Assembly: GCA_049670505.1 (NCBI GenBank)
Contig: JBATTK010000106.1
Span: 1-64,000, forward strand
DNA from: JBATTK01 sp049670505
Lineage (GTDB): Bacteria > Bacteroidota > Bacteroidia > Flavobacteriales > Flavobacteriaceae
Length of the DNA stretch: 64,000 nt
Direction of reading: 5' to 3'
Each line of letters opens with the position of its first letter. Position 1 is the stretch's first letter. The position numbers and the translations under genes are program-made. Of this stretch, positions 47,376 to 55,860 are shown in pieces. The notes below the pieces were generated by a model. That model saw nothing but the letters and a program-made list of their open reading frames with translations. It made no database searches and was not told the DNA's origin.

Positions 47376-47480
47376 ATGAGTTATGAGTTATGAGTTATGA
47401 GTTATGAGTTATGGGTTATGGGTTATGGGTTATGAGTTATGGGTTATGGGTTATGGGTTATGGGTTATGGGTTATGGGTT
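47376..47480. repeat. Heptamer array (ATGRGTT)x15
   Basis: Fifteen in-register units, ATGAGTT or ATGGGTT, run over 105 bp. The order is five A-type, three G-type, one A-type and six G-type units, which suggests expansion by slippage from mixed units. It lies 60 bp downstream of acs, in the convergent gap with the Nramp-like gene. Confidence 0.98.
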
Positions 47481-47845
47481 GTGAGCATTGATAAGCTTAA
47501 TACTGGAAGAGGAAGGCCTCAGTGGGCAGTAGGCAGTGGGGATGACCCGAAACTGAATGCTGCAAACCGTATACCATCTTTTCAAAGATGAAGGACAAAA
47601 GACAAAGGACGAAACCTTGAACTTTGAACTAGAAACTGCGAACTGCATACTGAAGACCATCTTTCCAAAGACCGAAGACAAATGGTAAAAGACAAAAGAT
47701 GAAAGAGAAAAGACGAAAGACCGGAAACTAGAAACCGGAAGCTAGAAACGGTACAACTGCCGACTGTCAATGCATACTGAAGACTATCTTTCCAAAGACA
47801 AAGGAAAAAAGACAAAAAAACCAGAAACTAGAAACCAAGCCTTGA
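47481..47845. repeat. Degenerate heptamer field continuing the perfect array
   Basis: Cut in steps of seven from 47481 in the same register as the perfect array, the sequence gives runs of related words: TGGGCAG, TAGGCAG; then AGATGAA, GGACAAA, AGACAAA, GGACGAA; ACCTTGA, ACTTTGA, ACTAGAA; GACAAAA, GATGAAA, GAGAAAA, GACGAAA; GAAACTA, GAAACCA. The words change gradually, and the plus strand is strongly purine-biased. No gene is found in this 365-bp stretch. It may act as the 3' flank of both neighbouring genes. Confidence 0.8.
47561..47804. repeat. Three imperfect copies of a 34-36 bp element with palindromic core
   Basis: Copies lie at 47561-47596, 47644-47679 and 47771-47804. The last two share TGCATACTGAAGAC and the core ATCTTTCCAAAGA; the first has ATCTTTTCAAAGAT. 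Each core is a short inverted repeat. They lie within the degenerate heptamer field, 83 and 127 bp apart. Confidence 0.75.
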
Positions 47846-47846
47846 A

Positions 47847-49100
47847 CTAAAAAAGAACCATCCAGCAGTAATAAATTGCAAATAAGGACAAGAAAATGAT
47901 TCCGGCGTAGGTTAGGACCCGCAACCCTTTCTTGGGCCGGAATGCTTTGGGAAGATCATCGCTCATCACATTTTTAAGGTTCATATAGCCCACTACCGGT
48001 GCCAATACAAAAGAGACGAAAGTAGCCAGTGCCACCAACCGTCCCATATTGGCGCCAAAAGCCGAAATGACGACATAGTTGATAATGGCCAGGGCAATTA
48101 CTCCAATGGTGAAATATAATTTCTTATGGTACTTTTTATCCTTAAGGAATAAGAGTTCCGCAATATCCACGCTTACACGGGCTACGGCGTCATGGGCGGT
48201 CATACATGTACTGAACATAGTGGCAAAAGCGGATACTGCAATAAAGATATATGCCCAGGACCCAATATTGGAGGTGAACAAGTTCACCAGTTGGTCTGCA
48301 AAGATAGTAGCATTACCACTGATTTCCGTATTTGTACCATAAAGGGTCATCCACCCGATGACCATAAAAAAGATGGCAAATAAAGCGGTCATTACATATC
48401 CCCAATTAAATTCCTGAAGCGCCTCTTGTAAGGAGAGTTTTCGTTGGGTGATTTTGTATTTTTCAATGCTCCAAAGGCTCACCCAGCTAGAAGCTTCAAC
48501 AGCCGTGGGCATCCACCCCACCAGCCCGATCAAGAATAAGACGCCTACCTCATTAAAAAGGGTGGGTGGTTCAAAATTTGGTACGGCGGTCACTTTTCCG
48601 TTAAAAACGACCAAAGCAGTAGTTACAATCAGTGCAACGAACAAAACAGAAACTACAAATTTTAAGGAAGTCTCCAGAAACCTATAGCGTCCAATAATCA
48701 ATAGGATACTTATAAATACAAATAGTCCTAAAGCGACCGTGCTTACCGGAACATCGGGAATTTTGAATAGATTAATGAACAAACCGGAGGTAACTACGTA
48801 CAACGCGGCCAAAATAGTAAAAGTGGTAATCAATGTGATAAGAGCATACAACCATAGATACCCCTTGCCTCTATTAAGATAGCCCTGAATGAGGCTTTTA
48901 TCGGTCACATTGGTATAACGTATACCAAATTCAAAAAAAGGATATTTTAGGAGGTTGGCCAAAACGATAGGAATAACCATAATCCAACCGTATATAGCGC
49001 CTGCCTTGGTAGACAATACCAAATGGGATGTACCGATGGCCATACTTGCAAATAAAAGTCCGGGGCCTAAATTTCTGAGCAGCGTTTTTATTTTGGACAT
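47847..49100 (-). CDS. Nramp-family-like transporter lacking canonical metal motifs
   Basis: This 417-residue inner-membrane protein has 11 or so helices and an N-terminal GPGLLFASMAIGTSHLVLS that aligns with Nramp helix 1. The canonical DPGN of that helix is replaced by GTSH, and in helix 6 the MPH motif is replaced by MPT (VGWMPTAVEASSW). These residues bind Mn2+ and Fe2+ in true Nramps, so this protein probably carries another substrate or works differently. It is alone and convergent with acs. Confidence 0.88.
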   Translation of the reverse strand: MSKIKTLLRNLGPGLLFASMAIGTSHLVLSTKAGAIYGWIMVIPIVLANLLKYPFFEFGIRYTNVTDKSLIQGYLNRGKGYLWLYALITLITTFTILAALYVVTSGLFINLFKIPDVPVSTVALGLFVFISILLIIGRYRFLETSLKFVVSVLFVALIVTTALVVFNGKVTAVPNFEPPTLFNEVGVLFLIGLVGWMPTAVEASSWVSLWSIEKYKITQRKLSLQEALQEFNWGYVMTALFAIFFMVIGWMTLYGTNTEISGNATIFADQLVNLFTSNIGSWAYIFIAVSAFATMFSTCMTAHDAVARVSVDIAELLFLKDKKYHKKLYFTIGVIALAIINYVVISAFGANMGRLVALATFVSFVLAPVVGYMNLKNVMSDDLPKAFRPKKGLRVLTYAGIIFLSLFAIYYCWMVLF

Positions 49101-49274
49101 GCTTATGCGGTTCGGTTTTCAGGACTAAAATAGTTCTTTTTTGTCAACCTCAAGATTCTCCCGCCCTTGGGTCGAAGCTTGCCTAGGGCATACCTTCCAG
49201 CTTATAGGCAGAGTCGGTTTCAAGAAGTTCTTATTGAATGCAGTGGCATACCTTTGGGAAATCATGGAGAATAA

Positions 49275-49910
49275 TTATTTTATTTCAATCTTTTCCCCGT
49301 AAAATTTAGGCTGAGTATTCAGTAATAGATCTATAAATACCTTTACCCGCGCAAAATATTCCCTGAAATGTACTTTTAGGCCCTGTTTTCCGGATATATC
49401 GGTCGCATTGAAGCCAATAGCGGAAAGTCCTTTCTTTTCGGCTAGATAAATAGCGCGTTCGTTATGAAATTTTTGGGAAATAACCGTCACACTATCCTGT
49501 CCAAAAATCTCCCTGGCCCGTACCATAGAATCCAAAGTGCGGAACCCGGCATAGTCCAAGAATATTTTTTCTTCGGGAATACCGCCGGCGATCAAGTCTT
49601 TTTTAATTGTTTTAGGTTCATTGTAATAGGCAGTTCCATTGTCTCCACTAACAAGAACGAATTCTATCTTTTTGGCCCTGAACAGTTTTAGGGCCGCATT
49701 GATACGAAATGTATAGTAAGGATTAGGATTACCGTCCGTGAGCCTTTTGGAAGTGCCCAATACAATACCCACCCTATTTTTCTTTATGGTATCTATACGT
49801 TCAAATGTTTTGCCTTCCACGGATTTTGCTATAGTAAAATTGCATATGAACAGGATTAGCATCGGAATTGTAAGAATAGCGATTAGAATGTAGCGATACC
49901 TCTTTTTCAT
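49275..49910 (-). CDS. SanA/YdcF family envelope protein
   Basis: This 211-residue protein has one N-terminal membrane helix (about 7-27) and the DUF218 fold: VGIVLGTSKRLTDGNPNPYYTFRINAAL, VLVSGDNGT and FHNERAIYLAEKKG. E. coli SanA (vancomycin exclusion at high temperature) has the same size and layout and affects the envelope barrier; the enzymatic activity is unknown. It is transcribed alone. Confidence 0.93.
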   Translation of the reverse strand: MKKRYRYILIAILTIPMLILFICNFTIAKSVEGKTFERIDTIKKNRVGIVLGTSKRLTDGNPNPYYTFRINAALKLFRAKKIEFVLVSGDNGTAYYNEPKTIKKDLIAGGIPEEKIFLDYAGFRTLDSMVRAREIFGQDSVTVISQKFHNERAIYLAEKKGLSAIGFNATDISGKQGLKVHFREYFARVKVFIDLLLNTQPKFYGEKIEIK

Positions 49911-50121
49911 GTGCGGATAGGAATAGAATTTAAAGGTAATGAAATGAAGGTAATTCTTTTCGGAAACTAATTTGCTAAAAAAGCACTACATGGGAGCGTG
50001 CCGGATTCAACTTTTATTAACGCAGGATACTAATATTTAATTATTAGTCAACATTTTCTTTACCGTTAGGTACATAGTATATACTTTTCAATGCTATAAC
50101 TTTCCCCATTGGTTTTCTATT

Positions 50122-50598
50122 ATGGACGAAAGACAACGCGCCGTACTTAAGGATAGATTTTTGGGATACTCCCTAGATCGTTCCAACTATTTTGGAGTTA
50201 AGGAATTCCAAAAAAAATTCCCGCGTCTTATTAGTAATCCTGACGACCTTAATTTGTTGGTTCAAGAAATTATAGACCATGATGCCAATTTATTGGATAC
50301 GCTAAGTGCAAACGGATCCCCTATTTTCTTGCTTTGTTCAAAACCTTTTGCAAGAACTTTTCTTAATCGAGGAGGCTTTATAGCGTTATATGATAAGGAG
50401 GAAGAGGATTGGAAATCTTTGTTCCGGCATCTATGGAAAAATAATACGCCTTCAAAATTACAGGGGACAGGGCTAAAAAGAAATGATCTAGCGCCACATA
50501 AAAGAGATCGGTACCATTATATGTTTGTAATCATGTCCATTTTAAGCTTTTGTTATGTATTGTATGATATTTTTGAAAGGATTCATAAGTGGTTTTAG
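50122..50598 (+). CDS. Protein of unknown function with C-terminal membrane helix
   Basis: I do not recognise this 158-residue protein. The N-terminal part is charged and soluble (FGVKEFQKKFPRLISNPDDLN), and a single hydrophobic helix lies at about 134-150 (YMFVIMSILSFCYVLYDIF), so it is probably a tail-anchored membrane protein. There is no signal peptide. It is divergent from the SanA gene over 211 bp and has no operon partners. Confidence 0.7.
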   Translation: MDERQRAVLKDRFLGYSLDRSNYFGVKEFQKKFPRLISNPDDLNLLVQEIIDHDANLLDTLSANGSPIFLLCSKPFARTFLNRGGFIALYDKEEEDWKSLFRHLWKNNTPSKLQGTGLKRNDLAPHKRDRYHYMFVIMSILSFCYVLYDIFERIHKWF

Positions 50599-50892
50599 CC
50601 CTGATATATTCCTCCACTAATTTTAGTAAAGAGATTGCAAAAGAAAGATTTAGTAGACCCCATAGTATTGATTTTTGCCCTGGTTTCCTCCAAAATGCAC
50701 ATACTATGGATAAAATCATATTGTAATTCGTCAGTTTTCCATAATCAAATAAGGATACGTAACTAGAATTATAATGGATATAAAAAAGCAAAGCAGTGCC
50801 AAAGCGGTTATATAGTGAACTACTAAAAACCGCCGAAAACTCCGCAAGTTGTCCAATAGAATTTCTTTCAAAATCAGTTTTTTAAACTTGTT
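50599..50892. other. Gap without recognised gene
   Basis: These 294 AT-rich bases hold only short chance frames. A minus-strand frame (50531-50791) overlaps the previous gene's 3' end and has no support. No hairpin or repeat was seen. Confidence 0.5.
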
Positions 50893-51063
50893 TTAATCAA
50901 AGGCAAAGCCCGTTGAAACCCTAAAAATAAAGGCATAAAGAACTACAAGGAACATTAGGAAACTGAACCAGGCAAAAAACTTGAAATATTTCCTAACAAT
51001 AAAGCTCCCTATGTTTCGAAACCCCTCTAAGTAAATTTCCTTAATAAGTAAAACTGTTTTCAT
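50893..51063 (-). CDS. Small membrane protein, 56 residues
   Basis: A minus-strand frame starts at the ATG at 51063 (an upstream ATG at 51072 would add MIL) and ends with TAA at 50893. The product begins MKTVLLIKEIYLEGFRNIGS, has one hydrophobic helix (about 30-50, FFAWFSFLMFLVVLYAFIF) and ends in STGFAFD. I recall similar short proteins in Flavobacteriaceae (annotated as DUF6747-like), but cannot verify this here. Composition, an uninterrupted frame and a sensible amphipathic N-terminus support a real gene. The remaining bases to 51333 hold no further gene. Confidence 0.65.
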   Translation of the reverse strand: MKTVLLIKEIYLEGFRNIGSFIVRKYFKFFAWFSFLMFLVVLYAFIFRVSTGFAFD

Positions 51064-51333
51064 AAGTATCATTTTAAAAGTTAGTAATAGGATGACAAAT
51101 TTCGTTCCCGGTTTAGTGAAAAGGCGGAATTTTGGCCAAAGCCATAAAAAAATCTGTTGAAATACCGGATTTCGATTTTATGACCTAGTTTAATGGTAGT
51201 TAAAGGATTTTAATAGGTTGGTTTGCAAAAACCAAAATTTACCGAAGTGTACCGTACAAGCAAGGGCTAGGGTAGGGATACGGAAAACAGTATCTTAGAT
51301 ACTTGTTCAACCCTTCCAAAGTCGTAGAAATAC

Positions 51334-52341
51334 ATGAAAATACTTTCCAGAGTCCTTAAGGGCCTCCTTATTGGTATAACCCTACTAGGACTTACATATT
51401 TCCTAGGGCCAAAGACAGAAGCACCAAATCTTGACAGAACCCTCCCGGAAGTAGATGCCGCCCCACTTGAATTGGAAAAAATGATTAAAGAAAAAGAAGC
51501 TGCGGTTGGTGGTATAAAAACGGACAATGAATCCAGGATTGTTTGGTACGATAGCATTCCCTCCAAAACCACATATAGTATGGTCTATTTACATGGATGG
51601 TCGGCAAGCAGCAAGGAAGGGGACCCCATACACCTGGAAATAGCAAAAAAATATGGCTGTAACCTGTATTTGCCAAGATTGGCCGGTCATGGATTAAACG
51701 AAAAAGAACCTATGTTGCATTTAACGGCCAATGCTATTATCGATTCTGCCAAAGAAGCCATTGCCATAGCAAAACAACTGGGAGAAAAAGTGATCGTCAT
51801 GGCTACATCAACTGGTGGGACATTGGCATTACACTTAGTAGGGGGCGATAAAGATATCGCAGGGGTGCTGTTGTTTTCCCCTAACATAGAAATCTATGAT
51901 AAAAATGCTAAATTATTAGCGGGCCCTTGGGGTCTACAGCTCGCCAAAATAGTAAAAAAGGGAGATTATCATGAGTTTACCGCCACTCCTATGAAAAAGA
52001 AATATTGGACGTCCAAATATAGGGTAGAAGCATTGACACAGCTACAGGCACTGATCGATCATACCATGACAAAGGAAACTTTTGAACGTATGACGCGACC
52101 TGCTTTTGTGGGCTATTTTTATAAAAACGAGGCTATACAGGATAGGGTAATATCCATACCCGCAGTGTTAAAAATGTTTGACGAATTGGGAACGGATACC
52201 GCAGCAAAACGGAAAGTAGCTTTTCCTAATGTAGATGATCACGTAATGACATCTTCCATCACATCCAAAGATTTGGATGCCGTACTAAGGGAAACTTCAA
52301 AATTCCTGGAAGAAGTATTGCGGATGGAACCAATACGGTAA
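51334..52341 (+). CDS. Alpha/beta hydrolase, membrane-anchored
   Basis: The product (335 residues) has an N-terminal hydrophobic segment (about 8-25) followed by an alpha/beta hydrolase fold: oxyanion region YLHGWSAS, LYLPRLAGHG, a nucleophile elbow in MATSTGGTLAL and the C-terminal His in NVDDHVM. The elbow reads ATSTG in place of GxSxG. Such proteins are lipases or esterases of many kinds, and the substrate cannot be predicted. It is convergent with the LytTR gene, 41 bp away. Confidence 0.87.
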   Translation: MKILSRVLKGLLIGITLLGLTYFLGPKTEAPNLDRTLPEVDAAPLELEKMIKEKEAAVGGIKTDNESRIVWYDSIPSKTTYSMVYLHGWSASSKEGDPIHLEIAKKYGCNLYLPRLAGHGLNEKEPMLHLTANAIIDSAKEAIAIAKQLGEKVIVMATSTGGTLALHLVGGDKDIAGVLLFSPNIEIYDKNAKLLAGPWGLQLAKIVKKGDYHEFTATPMKKKYWTSKYRVEALTQLQALIDHTMTKETFERMTRPAFVGYFYKNEAIQDRVISIPAVLKMFDELGTDTAAKRKVAFPNVDDHVMTSSITSKDLDAVLRETSKFLEEVLRMEPIR

Positions 52342-52382
52342 ATACAATAGTATCGTTTACAGGAACGAATCTTGGGAAACTA

Positions 52383-53501
52383 TCATAGATTCAACCACTG
52401 CTTAAATTCCGAAGCTCTGTTTTTACTGATAATAATATCGACCTCGGAATTAGGGTTTACCACTATTTTTAGTTGATTGTTTCCATATCGAATGATTTTT
52501 TCTATAGCGGATATGGCCACAATGAACTGTCTGTTCGCCCTATAAAAATAGCTTCCGTCCAAACTAGAAAACAATTCGTCGAGACTATTGTTGGCCGTGG
52601 AACGCTTACCATCAAAACTAACCACATAGGTTATGGTGTGTTCCATAAAGATATAGGCAATATCTTCTGTTGGAATGGGCAAAAGCTCGTTTCGTAAATA
52701 GGTTAGGATTCTTTTTTTTCCTTTTTCCACGGTATTCGGATTTGCTTTGACCTCCGGGTTCCCTTCATTTACTTTCTGTTGATACCTATCCAGTGCGCTA
52801 TTTAATTTGGCCAGATTGATCACTTCGTTCTCCAGCTTTTGATTTTTGATTTCGAGCCTCTTTTCATAAGTACTTCCAATAAGTCGCACCGTGATAACGG
52901 AGGAAAGTATAATAAAGAAACCCATGATGGTAAAAATCGTATAAAATTTGTTTCGTAGGCTTTCGATCTGATTGGATATTTTGGTAGTATTGGCGTGGGC
53001 GGCAATAATCCAATCAGAATTATGTACAGGGTATAGATAAATAATTTCCGATTCGCGTTCCGTACCTTCAAAATCACGGATGCCGCCTATTTGCTGTTTG
53101 CTCATGAGAAGGTCATAAAAATCCTCGGAGCTTATATCATCCTTAACTTTTGATACAAAGGATTCATTGGGACTAACCTGTTGTCCTACTCTTTTAATAT
53201 CCGGATTACAGATTTCTGTTCCAGACCAATCGAACATACTTACCGATCCCATTTCCGTATTGGTGTTCTCAATGGCTTTTTGAATATTGCTTATAATGGA
53301 ATCTTTAGGAAGTCCACTGGTGAGTTGATAGCCAATAAGCGTGGCGACTTCTTTGGCCTCCCTTTTACTGGATTCCAATTGGGCATCTAACATTTGATTG
53401 GCGCTGGCCTGTATGAAATATTGGATCGCAATTCCCGCAATGATAACGAATATGGTGGATATCGCTAAAAAAGTAAAAAAGTACAGCCTGTCTTTTCTCA
53501 T
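52383..53501 (-). CDS. Membrane-anchored LytTR regulator with extracytoplasmic sensor
   Basis: The protein (372 residues) has two membrane helices (about 8-30 and 188-208) bounding an extracytoplasmic sensor domain resembling Cache (YLYPVHNSDWIIAAHAN), then a coiled coil (about 215-245) and a cytoplasmic LytTR DNA-binding domain (about 275-370, EDIAYIFMEHTITYVVSF and FYRANRQFIVAISAI). It lacks kinase and receiver domains, so it is a one-component transmembrane regulator. It is divergent from the lamin-tail-like lipoprotein across 234 bp, a possible target. Confidence 0.85.
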   Translation of the reverse strand: MRKDRLYFFTFLAISTIFVIIAGIAIQYFIQASANQMLDAQLESSKREAKEVATLIGYQLTSGLPKDSIISNIQKAIENTNTEMGSVSMFDWSGTEICNPDIKRVGQQVSPNESFVSKVKDDISSEDFYDLLMSKQQIGGIRDFEGTERESEIIYLYPVHNSDWIIAAHANTTKISNQIESLRNKFYTIFTIMGFFIILSSVITVRLIGSTYEKRLEIKNQKLENEVINLAKLNSALDRYQQKVNEGNPEVKANPNTVEKGKKRILTYLRNELLPIPTEDIAYIFMEHTITYVVSFDGKRSTANNSLDELFSSLDGSYFYRANRQFIVAISAIEKIIRYGNNQLKIVVNPNSEVDIIISKNRASEFKQWLNL

Positions 53502-53735
53502 AGTATATAAGCGCCTTAAATTATGAAGTGGCTTTATGGGGATTGCTAAGATAAACTATATGATCATAAATACACGATTCCTTTCTTGTATTCCATTTCT
53601 TCAATTCACATAAAATCTAGGGGCTTATTATTCCCTTTTAAAGGCCATATTTCCTCTTCACGCTCTTTTTTTTATAGAACAGGCGGGTATTGCTTTGCTT
53701 TGGGGCATTATTTAACCTTATAAAATTTTAAGAAA

Positions 53736-55751
53736 ATGAAAAAGTATTTATTTTTTTTAGCAATTGTTTTTACAGTCTGGAGCTGTTCCAACGATGACGA
53801 TGCTACTGATCCTTCCGATGATGACCCCAATTTGGAAGCTTCTGTGGTACTCAATGAAGTAGCATATTTAAGTGGTGAAGTAGAGCTACTGAACAACGGG
53901 GATATAAACGTAGACTTAAGCGATTACTTTCTATGTCTAGGACCGGGAACCTATAGAAGGATTGGGGATTTGGAAGTAACGGGTAATTTAGATTTGGCAC
54001 CGGGAGGGTTTTTGGTCATTGACTATGACATGCCCAATGCGGAAGGCGGATTAGGGCTTTATATCAACAATAGCGGCTTTGCAGATCCTTCAACAATTTC
54101 GGATTTTGTGCAATGGGGCGCTGCGGGAAGCGTTCGGGAAGAAGTAGCTGTAGCCGCAGGTATTTGGGTCGCTGGAGAATTTATAGCGGTATCCGGAAAC
54201 GTGGACTACGCCATTGCCTTTGACGGCGAAGGGGATTCTGCTGCCGATTGGGCCGAAACTACAACGCCAAGTCTAGGAGCGGATAATGTAATTACCCCTC
54301 CGAGTGCGGAAGCATCCGTTGTTTTAAACGAGGTAGGTTATTTAAATGATCAAGTTGAGTTATATAACAATGGGGATATAAACGTAGACCTAAGCGATTA
54401 TTTTTTATGCTTGGGACCTGGTACGTACAGAAGAATTGGAGATTTGGAAGTAACGGGTAATTTGGATCTGGCACCGGGAGAGTTTTTGGTCATTGACTAT
54501 GACATGCCCAATGCGGAAGGCGGATTAGGGCTTTATATCAACAATAGCGGTTTTGCAGATCCTTCAACAATTTCGGATTTTGTGCAATGGGGCGCTGCGG
54601 GGAGCGTTCGGGAAGAAGTTGCCGCCGCGGCAGGTATTTGGACTGCAGGTGAGTACGTAAATGTCATCGGCAATACGACCACAAGTATTATTTTTGATGG
54701 AGAAGGAGATGCAGCTTCCGATTGGTCGGAAACTGCCGAGCCTACTTTTGGAAACGCGAATTCTATGGTTGCGGTAGAAGTATCCATTGTACTGAACGAA
54801 GTTCAATATTTGGGCGATACGGTGGAACTGTACAATAGTGGTAATGTAACCATAGATTTAAGTGATTACTTTTTATGTTTGGGACCTGGCACTTACAGAA
54901 GAGTGGGGGACCTTTCTGTTGAAGGAGGTTTAGCGCTTGCACCTGGCTCCTTTTTAGTGATTACATATGACCAAATAAATACTGTTGCAGGTCAAATCAA
55001 CACAGTTAATGGAACAGGAGGCCTAGGTCTTTATATCAACAATGCAGGATTTGCGAATCCTGAATACTTAATGGATTTTGTGCAATGGGGTGCGGCAGGT
55101 AGCATACGTGAAGAAGTTGCTGTAGCTGCCGGTATTTGGACGTTGGGCGAATATGTTGCCGTAGTTTCCGATGCCGACAATAGCATTGCTTTTGATGGTG
55201 AAGGTAATGCCGCCTCTGATTGGGCAGAGACCACTACAACAACTTTCGGTGCGGCCAATACCGTAACACCTCCTATTAAATCGGTAATTCTAAATGAAGT
55301 GGAATATTTGGTAAACGATGAGATAGAATTGTACAATAATGGAGAACAAACCGTTGATCTCAGCAATTATTGGCTATGTTTTGGTCCAGGCGCCTATTTT
55401 AGAATTGGTGATGCAGCGATGACCGACATCGTTAGCGGATCTGTGAATCTTGCCCCGGGCGAATTCTTAGTACTATCCGCGGTAAGTCTAAGTGCTCCGG
55501 ATGATGCCGGTGCGGTTGGCCTTTACAATACCAATACCAATTTTGCGGATTCCTCAACGATTTTAGATTTTGTGCAATGGGGTGCGGCAGGTAATGCTAG
55601 GGAAAGTGTTGCTGTAGAAGCTGGCATATGGAACGAGGGAGGTTTTGTGCCTAACGTTTCCCCCGGATCCAGTATTGCTTATGATGGTGAGGGAAATGAG
55701 TCCACGGACTGGAACGAGGATGCCACCCCTTCCCTAGGAAGTGGTAACTAG
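53736..55751 (+). CDS. Lipoprotein with four lamin-tail-like repeats
   Basis: The 671-residue protein has a lipoprotein signal (FTVWSCSNDDD, Cys about 17), an Asp-rich linker and four tandem repeats of about 156-166 residues starting near residues 35, 193, 349 and 515. Each repeat has VVLNEV..., a (V/I)ELYNNGD-type segment, DLSDYFLCLGPGTYRRIGDL, LAPGEFLVIDYD, DFVQWGAAGS and an IAFDGEGDSAADW-type end. They match the lamin tail domain (LTD), often found in secreted nucleases and adhesins. No enzyme domain is present, so a surface binding role is likely. The gap 53502-53735 upstream shows no clear promoter. Confidence 0.85.
   Translation: MKKYLFFLAIVFTVWSCSNDDDATDPSDDDPNLEASVVLNEVAYLSGEVELLNNGDINVDLSDYFLCLGPGTYRRIGDLEVTGNLDLAPGGFLVIDYDMPNAEGGLGLYINNSGFADPSTISDFVQWGAAGSVREEVAVAAGIWVAGEFIAVSGNVDYAIAFDGEGDSAADWAETTTPSLGADNVITPPSAEASVVLNEVGYLNDQVELYNNGDINVDLSDYFLCLGPGTYRRIGDLEVTGNLDLAPGEFLVIDYDMPNAEGGLGLYINNSGFADPSTISDFVQWGAAGSVREEVAAAAGIWTAGEYVNVIGNTTTSIIFDGEGDAASDWSETAEPTFGNANSMVAVEVSIVLNEVQYLGDTVELYNSGNVTIDLSDYFLCLGPGTYRRVGDLSVEGGLALAPGSFLVITYDQINTVAGQINTVNGTGGLGLYINNAGFANPEYLMDFVQWGAAGSIREEVAVAAGIWTLGEYVAVVSDADNSIAFDGEGNAASDWAETTTTTFGAANTVTPPIKSVILNEVEYLVNDEIELYNNGEQTVDLSNYWLCFGPGAYFRIGDAAMTDIVSGSVNLAPGEFLVLSAVSLSAPDDAGAVGLYNTNTNFADSSTILDFVQWGAAGNARESVAVEAGIWNEGGFVPNVSPGSSIAYDGEGNESTDWNEDATPSLGSGN
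53838..55748 (+). repeat. Four tandem coding repeats in the lamin-tail-like gene
   Basis: Repeats start at 53838, 54312, 54780 and 55278 (periods 474, 468 and 498 bp). Repeats 1 and 2 are nearly identical in DNA over long runs, for example 54011-54112 and 54485-54586, including silent sites. Repeats 3 and 4 are much more diverged. Confidence 0.85.
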
Positions 55752-55860
55752 GACCTAATCTATGGTCCCGAATGATATAAACAACTATTGAAGCTTATTA
55801 CAACTTTCGGGGAATTAAATTGCTATGAAGAAAAATTGATATTCTAGGTTAGTTGTAATA

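Noticed and set aside
47472..47815. Two minus-strand frames of 69 and 77 codons in the heptamer field
   Set aside because: They are low-complexity products of the purine-biased repeat DNA, without a start context or family.
50531..50791. Minus-strand 86-codon frame
   Set aside because: It overlaps the 3' end of the gene at 50122-50598, and its sequence has no recognisable family.
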